From assembly GCA_025677815.1 (NCBI GenBank), contig JAIXMP010000014.1, positions 558,001 through 622,000 of the forward strand: DNA of 64,000 bases, given 5' to 3'. Each line of letters begins with the position of its first letter. Within the stretch, counting starts at the first letter, position 1. The notes below the pieces were generated by a model. It saw only the letters and a list, made by a program, of their open reading frames with translations, was not told the DNA's origin and did no database searches. This stretch comes from Phascolomyces articulosus (Eukaryota; Mucoromycota; Mucoromycetes; Mucorales; Lichtheimiaceae). Below are positions 25,801 through 36,504 of the stretch, one piece after another. Both the position numbers and the translations under genes were made by a program.

Positions 25801-27110
25801 TAAAGCCAATGAAATATGTATCAATATTATATTATTATATTTGAAAAAGGATAAAGGATCTAACACAATGAAAGAGAAAAAAAAATACGTGGCACCGTCT
25901 ATTATTGTTAATAAAGTCTGTTCTTTCATGATCAAATAATCAAACGTCAGATTAATTATATAAAAGAGAAAAAGATTGACATGGTCCGTGCATTCGGAAG
26001 CCATTCCAGAAAATGGGAACGGTTAAAAACAATGCGTTTTTATGCTGATGTTTATGATAATAAAGAAACAATAATGTAGTTTATTAAAAATTATGAAATT
26101 ATAAATATGAAACAACGAAAGTATATAAGGAAGGACCTGAAAAAAAAAGACGCATCATTTTTACAATAGTACATCATCTTTTATCAAGTATGTTTTTTTT
26201 ATCATTTTCTTAATTGAATTGGGTGCTAACAAAGTTGGCGGGTGGAAAAAATTGCTTGAAAGTAAACACAATGGAAGTGCAATATTGAAATTTACTGACA
26301 AGACGCATATTGATGAGAAAAATTAATTTCAAATCTAGCAAATGGCTCTATCCATCAGTAATCCTTCATTTGGAGAGTATTGCTCAAGAACAGACGCAAA
26401 CAGGGTAGGATGGAGAAATGAATGAAGACAGGGCTCACCACTAGAAAACACCAAAACCCGGACATCCAGTTTGCAAGAAACATAAACACGCCGTGTTAAT
26501 CCCGACAGAGCCCCCGTTGCAAGGACGCAACCGGTACACCATCTATGTTCCCCAACCACCCAGTTTTAAAGAGCTGACAACCCAACCTCTGTGAAGGGGA
26601 GATCAAGCAACCAGATCTCCAAAAACTGAATGATCGTGTTCTGATATTGGTCAAAGAGAAAAAAAAAAAGAGAGAGAGCAGAGCTCTTTTTTTATTATTA
26701 TTTTTTTTATCAATTAAACATCCGATAGTGGCTTATTTTATGACCCAGTGCCTGATTATTTTATGTATTAGTTATATGGTATTATATAGTGATATGATTG
26801 TATCGTAAAGAAAAGGACAAAAAAGAAGTATACTATCTGTTCTCGCGTAAAAAAAGTATACAGGCACTCCGTAACCAAACCTATTTTGTTTCATCTTGGT
26901 GCGTACAAGCATATTTCTCCATAGCGCCGATTCATTTATTATCAGTCTTTCCAGGGTAATTATATAATAACAAGATATTTGGATGAAATCCAATAAATAA
27001 ATAAAAAAAAGTCTTCCATGAATCACACATTATTCAATAACAATAATCCATGTAGGATTTCAAGACTTCAATATAAGTTTCTATGGATATAGGACCAGCA
27101 TAACAACACG
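22876..27110. other. Gene-poor region (4.2 kb)
   Basis: Starts with the C/T-rich 3' end of the Ser-rich gene. The rest is AT-rich with no supported gene or RNA. Two weakly similar blocks (about 24,340-24,420 and 24,500-24,590) share GAYTCAGAGGRAAACAT and ACAAATTAG and suggest an old duplication. A GC-richer island lies at about 26,340-26,660. Confidence 0.5.
26340..26660. other. GC-richer island, probable degenerate mobile-element fragment
   Basis: About 300 bases of clearly higher GC than the flanks (CCCGGACATCCAG, GAGCCCCCGTTGCAAGGACG). Translating the + strand gives short open pieces in changing frames (SRTDANRVGWRNE, TRRVNPDRAPVARTQPVHHL), as in a frameshifted old coding sequence. No family was recognised. 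Origin as a mobile element or transferred fragment is inference. Confidence 0.35.
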
Positions 27111-27272
27111 GTGGGTGTTTGTATGCCCCTGAATTTTTTTTCTTGTTTCCGATTAATGCTGATTTTGGTTCCACCCCCTTTTTTCTTTCTTCCTCTTGCA
27201 TGCAAAACTTTGTCTCTCATAGATATATCATATATCATAGTTACTTATTATACATACACGTCATCACTTGCT

Positions 27273-28302
27273 ATGAATCCATTACCAATCACTACTATAT
27301 GTCATCGCCATCAAGTCATCTGTGCTATTAGACCGATATCTTCCACTTGTCCTACTACAAAGACTTCTATTACAAACTATTACAAAGGCGTTTTTTCTTA
27401 TGCAAACTTGACACGGCAGGTTCAAAAGAGACCAGCTTTTACTTTTGTCAGCTTATATTTAGACGCGTCATCACCTCATCGCACTCGTATTACTATCATA
27501 CAAAGCTCATTTCAATTTGGACTTTGGACTGTCAACCTTAAAACCGACGACGAATGACTCTTTCTTTGTTTTGAAAATCGATTCTTTCCATAGTAACATA
27601 ATACAGCCTGTATTGATCCTACCCATGGAAATTGCCTCATCTTTTTTTTTTATCAATCTAGACCACGAAGGGACTAGCAGCTACGAGAAAAAAACAGCAG
27701 CGACAACAACTCTGGCCTCATGCTAGCATATTACAATGTGTATCACTCGACCTTCAAGCATGATCATTCCAATACGTGTGTGTAAGGACCATGGTTTTCT
27801 GTAGATGTTACAGTAAATCTGGAGAAACATGGCAATACCAGGGGTCAACTGGATGGATTGGATGAAAACTTACAGGCAATCAATATCATTATCATGAAGA
27901 AAATGGTGATGATAACAATGGTACGTAGGCACAATTTTTCGATCATCGAAGCGGGTTATTATTATATACATCGTGTGGGGAAAAAAATGTTGTCATTAGA
28001 AACCGGGATATGTTCAATTAGATGCATGGTACTAAACAAATATTTTCCTTCCTCATGGCTTTCCGACCAGGTATGACGGTTATATTTATATTGGAAAGAG
28101 GAAAGAGGATAACGGATCGAACAGGATATGGATGATGATGATGATGATGGAACAAGGCATGCGTTATCATGGCTTTTCTTATCTATTTATTTTTCGAGGA
28201 GTGTTGTTCGCCCCAATGGTGTGGGGATACGGATCAAGAAAGAATGACGGGATAAGGACAACGAATGTGGATGGTAACTTGTGTAGGTATTTGCATCAAT
28301 AG
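27273..28302 (+). pseudogene. Unrecognised coding-like stretch, probably a decayed gene
   Basis: An open frame at 27273-27557 starts MNPLPITTICHRHQVI and reads FSYANLTRQVQKRPAFTFVS further on. After its stop, coding-like peptides continue in other frames: KGLAATRKKQQRQQLWPHAS near 27,670, VDVTVNLEKHGNTRGQLDGL near 27,810, and YDGYIYIGKRKEDNGSNRIW from about 28,072 to a stop at 28302. I could not join them with credible GT-AG introns, so frameshifts are the simpler reading. It could instead be a real gene with introns I missed. No family was recognised. Confidence 0.3.
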
Positions 28303-28309
28303 TTTCAGG

Positions 28310-30402
28310 TACTTTTTTTTTCTTCCTTTATTTATTGCATACAAATCATATTAAAAAATAAAGTATATATTTAAACTCATTTCTAAATAATGATTGTATT
28401 ATTGGACTTTCTTGACGATTTGAAAGAGGAGGAGATATGTGATGTGTATGAGGTTAGACACTGGCTATATATTTAAAGAGATGCAGAATCAAATGACGTA
28501 TAATGTTGCTTTGACAATGCGATTACCATTTTAGTCAATTGAGTCTGTTTATTCATTAAAAAAAACCACTGCTGTGTATCCTATATATGCATCTCATACG
28601 AATCCATTTTGAGATAATCTGATTCTCGGCTATTATATTCTTTACTTTCTCCAGGATTACGATTTTTATTTTTTCAGGAATAAAACACTCAGTTAGCAAA
28701 TCCAGTTGGTCCTATTGTAATTTTTTTAGGTGTATATTTTTAAACGGATTTGCCCTTATTATTTTCAATGTGGCCCTAAATTTCATCCCAATCCATTAGA
28801 AACTAGGAATATCTATCAATGATTACTATCCACAAATTACTTGAAATTTTCGGATCCTTTTCCTTTTTCTCAAATGGTCTTCTTTGTTCTAATACAATAT
28901 ACATATTACTTATTGGGTATCCAATAAAAAGTGACTAGCCACGATGATGTTTCGCTTTGGTTGAAAAGGGCCTTTTTTTTTAGTGATGTGGTTCTAGATT
29001 TTAAGGATTAAAGCGTGGGTACAAATAGCGATAGTAAAAGTGGCATCAGCAAGAGTTTATTTTTATCACATCCTGAAACTGTAGCACAGGATGATACCTC
29101 TTACTGATATGTTGATCCAATCATCATTGGCGTGCTGATTATATTGAAACTCATGGTTGATAGAAACATCAATTTGTAACCAAATAATAAAACTGTTTTG
29201 AGTGAAGGAACGGCAGAGAATTATCAGGACAAGCAGGTTCCTCCATTATTCTGATGACAGTGCATTAATGTAGTAATTACTTTTTATTACTGAGAGTAGT
29301 TATAATATATTGGCATATCAAAAAAAAAAGTTACTATAACAAAAATACTAGATTCTACGTATTATTATGGACCTTGATAATTATTCATTTTACTCATTCA
29401 TGTTGTTCCTTATCCGCTTTCTTGAAACCATTGGTACGAGTTCTGAACAACGTATTTTGACTAGTAGGATGGATATATACGTAATAATAAAAAATATAGT
29501 AAATGATAGATCCAACTGAATCAATGCAAGAAAGCAGACTAAACGAAAGAAAAAAAAACCAAAGCATCCATACGAGATTCTCACTGTTTTGGATTCATCT
29601 ATCATGAACAAATCGAATTAATTACAAAGCATCGTAAGTGCCGTAAATATAATAAGTTTTGAAAAAGTGAAAGCGTAGTTACAAGTAATATTATTTCGTA
29701 GGAAGTGTTTATATATTGTATTTTGTCTTCATAGAATAAAAATGACAAAGTATATATCAATAGAAACATCAGTGATACGTGTATTTTTATTCACATTTTA
29801 TATGGTCAAGTTTTTAACATGGGGTACGTATTATAGTAGGTTGATATTATTATTATTGGGGATAAATTGGATTTGAGAAGAAAATTACATATGAAGGCTC
29901 TAGTTATGAATCAGTATACTGCATCTGTATGGATGTTATATGTTTTAAATACGCATCTGCATCGGTGAAACCCCCCTTCTTTACAAAGGCTTAGAAAGGA
30001 GACATAGTTGTTCTAGCTAGCGATTTCTAGAATAGGAAGGACAAATTGTCCTATCTAGGAGAAATGGTACTCTAGAAAAGTTTAGATATCCTTAGAAAGG
30101 ACCAGAGAGGCTTAAATATATAACTATAATTTACATGATATCTCTGCTTACGCAATAATAGGTGTAGTGTTTTTATCATATAACTGATATAATGAACTGC
30201 ACAGTATATAAATTTAAATATTATGTCAACAACATGCTATTTATTACAATTGAATTAAAAAAAGATGTATTTTGATTTTGGATTGAAATATCTGAAGCGT
30301 TTCTTAAAGTAGAAGTACTATACATGTCGATTTTGATAAAAAAAATGTGTGATAGCTGGCTACTCATCATTGATCCAATATTCCAGCATTCTTTACGTCA
30401 TC
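28310..30402. other. Gene-poor region (2.1 kb)
   Basis: AT-rich, no supported gene. The open frame at 29390-29611 (-) is hydrophobic low-complexity sequence. It includes the palindromic relic described at 29,975-30,115. Confidence 0.5.
29975..30115. repeat. Imperfect palindrome, possible MITE relic
   Basis: Centred on AGGACAAATTGTCCT (30038-30052), a perfect 7-bp stem. The arms extend outward with TTTCTAG on the left and CTAGGAGAAA on the right, and further out CTTAGAAAGG on both sides. It looks like a worn inverted-repeat element of about 130-140 bp. Edges are approximate. Confidence 0.45.
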
Positions 30403-33400
30403 TCATGTAATCAGATCCTCATCTGGATCTAATAGAACTCCTTCGTTTTCAGACCAATTATATGTATCAATATCGTGATTCAGTAGGTATTGTTGGTAGT
30501 ATCCATTTTTATCCTTGTTCGTAGAATAATTGGGGGCAACATGAACTTGGCGAATGATTTTATCAATTGAAATTACTTTTACTTTTTCATGTATTCCACT
30601 AGGTAATGTTTCCAGTATTTCCATTCCAGTGATGTGTGGTATGTGGCGCTCTCTTCTATCCTTCACCGGGATGTAAGGTTCAATAAGACATAATTCTAGG
30701 TTGAGTACACTTTTGTCTTTTTTGATAAATTTCATTTTAAAAAATAACAATAAGCGTCCATAATAGCCTCCTTCGATCTGTGCAAAATCCCTCCATTCAC
30801 TCTTTCTATAGCTGCTACTAGCTCTAAACTATTCCGTGTAAAGTTCACCATCATCAGTCGACTTTTTCTGCAGTTTTAGTAGCGTATAAACCTTGATCTT
30901 CAAAATACATTGGTTTCTGTTAAGAACATAAAGGTTTCCATTATATAATATAATAAAGGTAAAAATACTAACCGATTTACTAGTAAGTTTGGGATAATTT
31001 CTTACATGTCGTCTATGAATTCGTTTCATAACATCTGTTTCTAGATAGGTACGTATTTGTATTTCAAGGGTTCTAAATAATACTTCCTGATCTTGAATTT
31101 TCACAATGCTGATCGGTCGTCCTTTGTTTATTGGGGCACTTAATTTTTTTGTTGATTGTAAGCAAACTGGATTGTTACGAGACTTTTCTGTATTTATCTT
31201 CTTTCGACGCACAGCATCTGTATCAAAGAAAGCATCGTAGCGCGCTTTAAATTTTCCCATCTATAAGTTAAATATCTTCATCAGAAATCGATGCAGTTTC
31301 ATAATTCCCAGTTAACAATGAAGAAAATTGAACCAAGATCGATTTTGACACATTATTTAGTATCATCAGTTAATGTTTGTATCCACAATTTTTATCATGA
31401 AAATTATAATATAAGATTGGAAAGTGAATACTACCTGGCTAGTATATACTGTCCTATTAAAGTTTTTTCTCTTTGCAGGTTACTTTGCATCCTGTTTATG
31501 TTGATTTTCAGAAGCTTCGGTAGAGTATGAGGATACGACACCACGCATTTCAATATCCTTTGCGTATTTCCAGAGTGAATGGTTTTTCGGAAAATATAAT
31601 TTTGACTAAACATAATAATGTTAACGTCACAGAAAAACACAAAGGAACATATTTATATATACCTTAATGAAAAAAAAATACCTTTGAACGTAAAGCAATT
31701 GCTGGAGTATACAAATTATACAACCTGAGTGATTCTTGCATTTGTTGTATAGTATCGGTGGAATGTTCTTTGGCCGTAGCTTGATAAAAAAAAATCAATG
31801 AAATGCCGTAAGCAGAGAACCGTTTGCGATGATACTTTGTCATGAATCAAGCATAAAAAAATCTATATAAAACAAAAAATTGTAATTACTCATCCGTTTC
31901 TCATCCAATTTCTAATTATAATATACTGTAGTAGGTAATGCATACTGCTAAATGATGGTTCAATTCCATGTAAGTAGGATTTGTAATACTACAATCCATA
32001 TAGCCAGATGGGAAGGTCCTCTGTCCTCGGATATGTGGTAGATGCTTTGCTCTGTAGATTTAAAAAGAGGTGCATTATAAACATTATTAGGTATAAAAAT
32101 ATAATAACAATCTTATACAATCAGTACCTTAAGTCGATTTTGTCGATTTCTTCAAGGGTAAGCATTCTTTGTACACACACACTACTAAGTGAGTATATAC
32201 ACCACCAAGCAGATGGAGTGTATCCACCAGAAGACAATCATATATCGAAAAATGAGGCACCGAATCAAACGCATTCTAATATAATACATAGAACCGTTAA
32301 ACAAGTCTAAATTTTATTGTTTTTTTTTAAAAAAAAAAAAGCAAATCAAACTTACATCCACCACATGTGCTGAATATTTTTTGGATAATTTTTTTGATAA
32401 GGTCTCCTTTCCAGCTTCAATAAGAGTCAATCCAGTTTTACAGATTTGTTCCATAGTACCTTTTTTTCGTAACTTTGTATTATAAAAGGGTAAATGGAAA
32501 TTTGTCGTGACAGTCCAACATCGAGGACATGAATACATTGCCATGCCACTTTTCACTCCAGCCATTAAGCGTCTGAGGAACCATAGAATCTATTAATATG
32601 GAGAATATTATAAAGTCATAGGTTGTTGCTACTTACTGTTCAGGTAAATCAGTAATATACGCAGCTAAAGTAGGAACCACTTGATATACTTTGTTGTATG
32701 GCCCTTTCATTTGAATAGTACTAAAAAAACCAAGAATCGATGTTAGTGCTATCTTTACAGTCTCATGGATTTTATTATATAATACCTGTATGGCTCCCTA
32801 TCGGCAAACGGCGAAAGGATCCTTCGTAAACAATGATGAATAATACAGCACTTAATGCTCGCCCACCATTGCCTAAGTTTGTTATTGTTATTTGGGCAGT
32901 GGAGAATTGGAAAGTATGCTAACACACGGCTAGCCCAGTTCGTCCCCTTATTTCGTATGTCTTTTGGTGTGTTCCCTAGTAAATGATGTATAATTTTAGT
33001 TAAGCAAGAAAAAAGATTAAAAAGTACTTTATCTTTTGTGCAAATGAATAATTACCAAGCTTAACGTATAGTGGATATGCAAAGGATCTGCTATTACCGG
33101 TAACTACGGTTTCATTCGATGATAACATTAGGGCCAAGACAATTGCACCTACTGGAATTTTTACCTATAGCAGAAAGTAATGTTAAGATACTAATACTGG
33201 GATACTATAAAAGTTATTGCACAAACATTCTTACCTGTAAGTCATTCCACCATTTTGCTGTGAAGATATCTTGTACGACCCGCTCCCCATTTCTTTCCCA
33301 GGTTTCAGGCAAAAGTATAGTATCGTCCCAAAACTCTTCATAGTTGAACAGAAGCTTACAAAGGTTTTTGATATCACGGTAAACAAGTTTAATGGTCCCA

Positions 33401-33480
33401 TATGAGTCACAAAAATCTTGAATACAGCTGCTCGGAATACCATGAACGTCAGTTATATCAAAGTCATATTCATAAAAAGG
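30403..33480 (-). mobile_element. Plavaka-type DNA transposase gene, intron-rich, apparently broken
   Basis: Exons on the minus strand: 33480-33235, 33164-33056, 32975-32786, 32720-32637, 32572-32356, 32275 to about 32137, 32051-31927, 31779-31682, 31605-31484, 31260-30973 and 30828-30403. Peptides in order follow the fungal Plavaka transposase plan: NGERVVQDIFTAKWWNDLQ, VGAIVLALMLSSNETVV, NSRSFAYPLYVKLGN, TLAAYITDLPEQRLMAGVKS, CPRCW, YDCLLVDTLHLLGGVYTHLV, LPHIRGQRTFPSGYMD, VVSSYSTEASENQHKQDAK and IIRQVHVAPNYSTNKDKNGY. Most junctions keep phase. Two do not: the frame changes by one around a CA/GT repeat near 32,170-32,185, and exons 31605-31484 and 31260-30973 do not join in phase. The usual N-terminal zinc-finger region was not found, nor terminal repeats. 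Probably a dead or dying copy. Confidence 0.72.
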
Positions 33481-33540
33481 CTATATAGTAATAATACAAG
33501 TTGTTACTTTTTTGATACAGAAAGTGTAATAACTGATAAA

Positions 33541-33700
33541 TTATAATGTATTGATCACCACTGACTCTCCCCCACATTCTGTATCGATTCCCTTTTGAAA
33601 CATGTGGCCTATCTTTTGCGTCCTCAAATTCTTTGCGCCCTCGTGTATTTCAAGCTCTTTAATATAGTCAATTCCTTTACGTTCTACAGGCCATTCAAGT
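33541..33700 (-). pseudogene. Unrecognised coding fragment upstream of the transposase
   Basis: One frame reads ERKGIDYIKELEIHEG, then AKNLRTQKIGHMFQKGID, ending at a TAA at 33541. A direct repeat (ACAATTGTATTCCTTTAG-like) follows at about 33,700-33,760. It may be the degenerate N-terminal part of the transposon or separate debris. No family was recognised. Confidence 0.3.
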
Positions 33701-34254
33701 CATCCACAAATTGTATTCCTTTAGCCCTTCACAATTGTATTCCTTTAGTCATTCAATTTTTCCTTCTAAACAACAAAAACATTTGGGTCTTTTGACATAG
33801 TCAACCAACTGAGGGATAGGGTGGGGGTTTCCTCGTTTTAATAAACATCAAACTTAAAAAAACATGACTGTATTGCGTCCCAAACTTGCTTTTGCAAGAA
33901 TATGTACTTCAGAGGATAAATTTTTTAAATGCCGCTAAATCCATTTAAATGTGAACCCCAAAATTTCAATGTGAGCCTGGCATTTAAATGCATTTAAATT
34001 CATCACACAGCCTTTCTATGTTGGGAAATGTGAGAAAAACATAATAAATTCTGCAACTTGTAACTCCAGTGAAATCCACTTGCATTGCTATCCAGGGTGA
34101 AACATATGCTTTATAGTTATATATTATATATTAGATATTAATCACACAATAAACAAAAATATACCAGTCTGTATATAGGTAGATTACAGACACCATAACA
34201 TTGTTTTATTTAAAAATATTTTACAGAGAAAGCGATCATTTAAAATTGTTTGTA

Positions 34255-34590
34255 GCTTTTGTGTATGTCTTGTCAAACTACCACGAAGGGAACGGAGTTG
34301 ATTTTTACATTATGATATTTCTCCTCGTCAAGGATCGTAAGAACAGAGTTTAACATAACTATTATACTTTCTTTCAATGTCATTTCCTGAACTTGTTCAA
34401 TAACCTCCCTTCATCGTTTTTGATTGCTTCTTGACCTGTTTCAGACTGCTTAACCAAGGCAATAATTACGTCGTCCGTCATAGGGGTGAATGAGCAACAC
34501 GTTCAAAGGTAGGAACAATAAGCTCATCATACTCGCAGTCATTAAAGTCGACACCATAAATACTACTTATATTGGTAGTAATCACGCAAG
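34255..34590 (-). pseudogene. Unrecognised frameshifted coding fragment
   Basis: From just inside the small MITE, the minus strand reads VITTNISSIYGVDFNDCEYD and DELIVPTFERVAHSP. It shifts frame to MTDDVIIALVKQSETGQEAI, then shifts again to EVIEQVQEMTLKESIIVMLN and DEEKYHNVKINSVPFVVV, ending near 34,255. Continuous coding sense across two shifts points to a pseudogene. No family was recognised. The small MITE at 34591-34679 sits right after a TTAG acceptor-like site, so it may have inserted into this exon. Confidence 0.4.
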
Positions 34591-34679
34591 TACAGCCAGA
34601 CCCTCTTTATTTCAAAACCCCGGTTCGTGCAACCAAATTGGCAAAATTCCGTCCTTGCAAGAAACGGGGTCTGACTGTA
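34591..34679. mobile_element. MITE with TA target duplication (Tc1/mariner-like)
   Basis: The ends match as inverted repeats: TACAGCCAGACCCTCTTTAT on the left, and TACAGTCAGACCCCGTTTCT reading inward from the right. Each end carries TA, so the insertion duplicated a TA dinucleotide as Tc1/mariner elements do. Total length is 89 bp and there is no coding capacity. The superfamily is inferred from the TA site only. Confidence 0.7.
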
Positions 34680-34908
34680 ACACACCTAAGAATTAAAGGT
34701 GAAAGGAAAGAAGAACAAGTATAAAAGCATACTGTTTTATTAAAAAGTACCAGTTTCACTTTCAAATTCACATATAGCATATGCAAATGCTAATTATTAT
34801 AATAATAAATGAATAATTTATACGCATTGATAGTAATAAAGTAATACCAGAATATTTTATTGTATTTGATGTTAATTATGTTGAAGAGAGAAATAAGCAT
34901 CAATAATG

Positions 34909-35115
34909 AGGAAATAACAGTTTGCACGCTTCAACACGTTTGGAAACGTTTTTTTCCCATGATGCCCATTGATGAATATCACCCTTGTTGTTACTGTCAT
35001 TAATATCAATGTTGAAGGGATAAGCTATTATTACATTTAAAGCATCAATGCTCTTTTTTTTAATAATGGCATTATTCGGGCAAAAGGGATTTTTGGTTCT
35101 TACTATTAATTTCTA
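34909..35115 (-). pseudogene. Unrecognised coding fragment, possible exon of the same decayed gene
   Basis: After a TTGTAG acceptor-like site, one open frame of about 66 codons reads KLIVRTKNPFCPNNAIIKKK, SIDALNVIIAYPFNIDINDS and GDIHQWASWEKNVSKRVEAC before a TGA near 34,909. Upstream, LNDHRILGRMVKRSLYTYC is another coding-like piece. It may belong with the fragment at 34255-34590. No family was recognised. Confidence 0.35.
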
Positions 35116-35333
35116 CAATACGTATAAAGTGAGCGCTTCACCATGCGTCCAAGAATGCGATGATCATTTAGTAGTATTACATTAGGATAGAATACTTTCA
35201 CAAAAAAAAAGTTTATGTAAATTTTATGGGACTTGATATATTATATGCTTTGACGAAAAAAGTTTTATCATAGAATAGTAATTTGAAGTTGATTGTTGTT
35301 CCTTTGGCACCATCATTGTGTCAGCAAACATTA

Positions 35334-35524
35334 TACAATGTTTCCAAGGTTTTAAGGCACACCTAAAAAAAATTAATGTCGCATTTTCTCAAAATTGATG
35401 TCGCAAGAATTAATTTTTATAATACAAAATATACAGCGCTTTCCTTTTTTGGAACATCATTGATTTTGGGAAAATGCGACATTAATTTTTTTTAGGTGCG
35501 CCTTAAAACCTTGGAAACATTGTA
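35334..35524. mobile_element. MITE with long, well-preserved terminal inverted repeats
   Basis: 191 bp. The left end starts TACAATGTTTCCAAGGTTTT, and the right end read inward is the same. The match continues for roughly 60 bases with only about two mismatches, through ATTAATGTCGCATTTT. TA lies at both outer ends. The high arm identity suggests a young insertion. No coding capacity. Confidence 0.82.
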
Positions 35525-35774
35525 TCACCAGCTGTTGCTCTTATTTTATTCCAGTCTACGAATCCTTGGTGATACAAAAATGATTGAGGCTTTTTTTTTT
35601 CATCTACATAGGAGTACATATATGTTGTTACGATATATAAAAAACACTTTTGAGCTTAAGCCTAAAGAATTGTTTTACGTACTTGCAAAAACTAGGTTCA
35701 CATTTGATTTGAAAAGAGTGCTGCTTAATAAGTTTTTTTTCTGTATCACCTTGTAGTACATGAACATCACCATG

Positions 35775-35946
35775 TATAGGATTTTTCCTATTACTTCGCG
35801 CCCATGCATTTTCAATTTCACTGAAGGTGATTTTTTAACTTCGCAAATTTCCTGTATATTTGTATTATAAAATGCGCGAAGTTAAAAATTATTTAGTACG
35901 CGAAACGAAAATATGTTGCACGCGAAGTATTAGGAAAAATCCAATA
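35775..35946. mobile_element. Third MITE-like inverted-repeat element
   Basis: The left arm begins GGATTTTTCCTATTACTTCG (35779). The right arm read inward begins GGATTTTTCCTAATACTTCG (35942), and both arms share TTTTTAACTTCGC further in. TA is present just outside each end. About 170 bp with looser arms than the element 300 bp to its left. Family unknown. Confidence 0.7.
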
Positions 35947-36504
35947 ATGTTATAACCTTATATATTCATGGTTTCTCTTTTTTTTTCACAATTATATTAT
36001 GTATTTATTCTTTGCTGCATTGCAAGTAGTTAATGATAGATTAGTAGGTCAATATTCAACAATACCTCGATGCCTTTTTAATGAGCTAAACATCATCCGT
36101 ATATAACACATGTTGCTTCTATCCAGGTTCAGGATGAAGGAATTGAACTTTTTACAGTATTCCTAAATAGGATTAGTCAAATGTTGTACGTGTAGCTCGG
36201 GCTTAGCGAACAATTGCAATGTCATCTTTGCTTTTATATTGCTCTAAACGTTCATTCTCGTATTTTTTTCTTTTTTATTATTATTATTTTTTGGTCAGCC
36301 ATTATCAGAAGTATTTTTTTTAATACTAAGCTATTGTTTTTCCTATTTAATATCAAGTAACTTTTTGATATATCACGAAACAGCTTTGGGACAAAAAATA
36401 GTGAAATCAAGGTAACTATCATCAATTTTTTTTTTTGAGACCGTTCTTGTGATTTTTGCGTTGATAATAACTTCTAAAAAAAATGAAAATTTTAAATAAG
36501 AAAT
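35947..36504. other. Upstream region of HET-like copy 1
   Basis: AT-rich promoter and leader. From about 36,360 it matches the region upstream of copy 2 (ATATATCACGAAACAGC here, ATATATCGCGAAACAGC there, then CAAGGTAA). CAAG|GTAA may be the donor of a 5'-UTR intron in both genes; this is inference. Confidence 0.5.

Noticed and set aside
26110..26330. TATATAAGG followed by an intron-like GTATGT...GCTAAC...AG and a short open frame
   Set aside because: There is no ATG between the TATA-like site and the donor, the branch point is too close to the AG, and the frame matches nothing.
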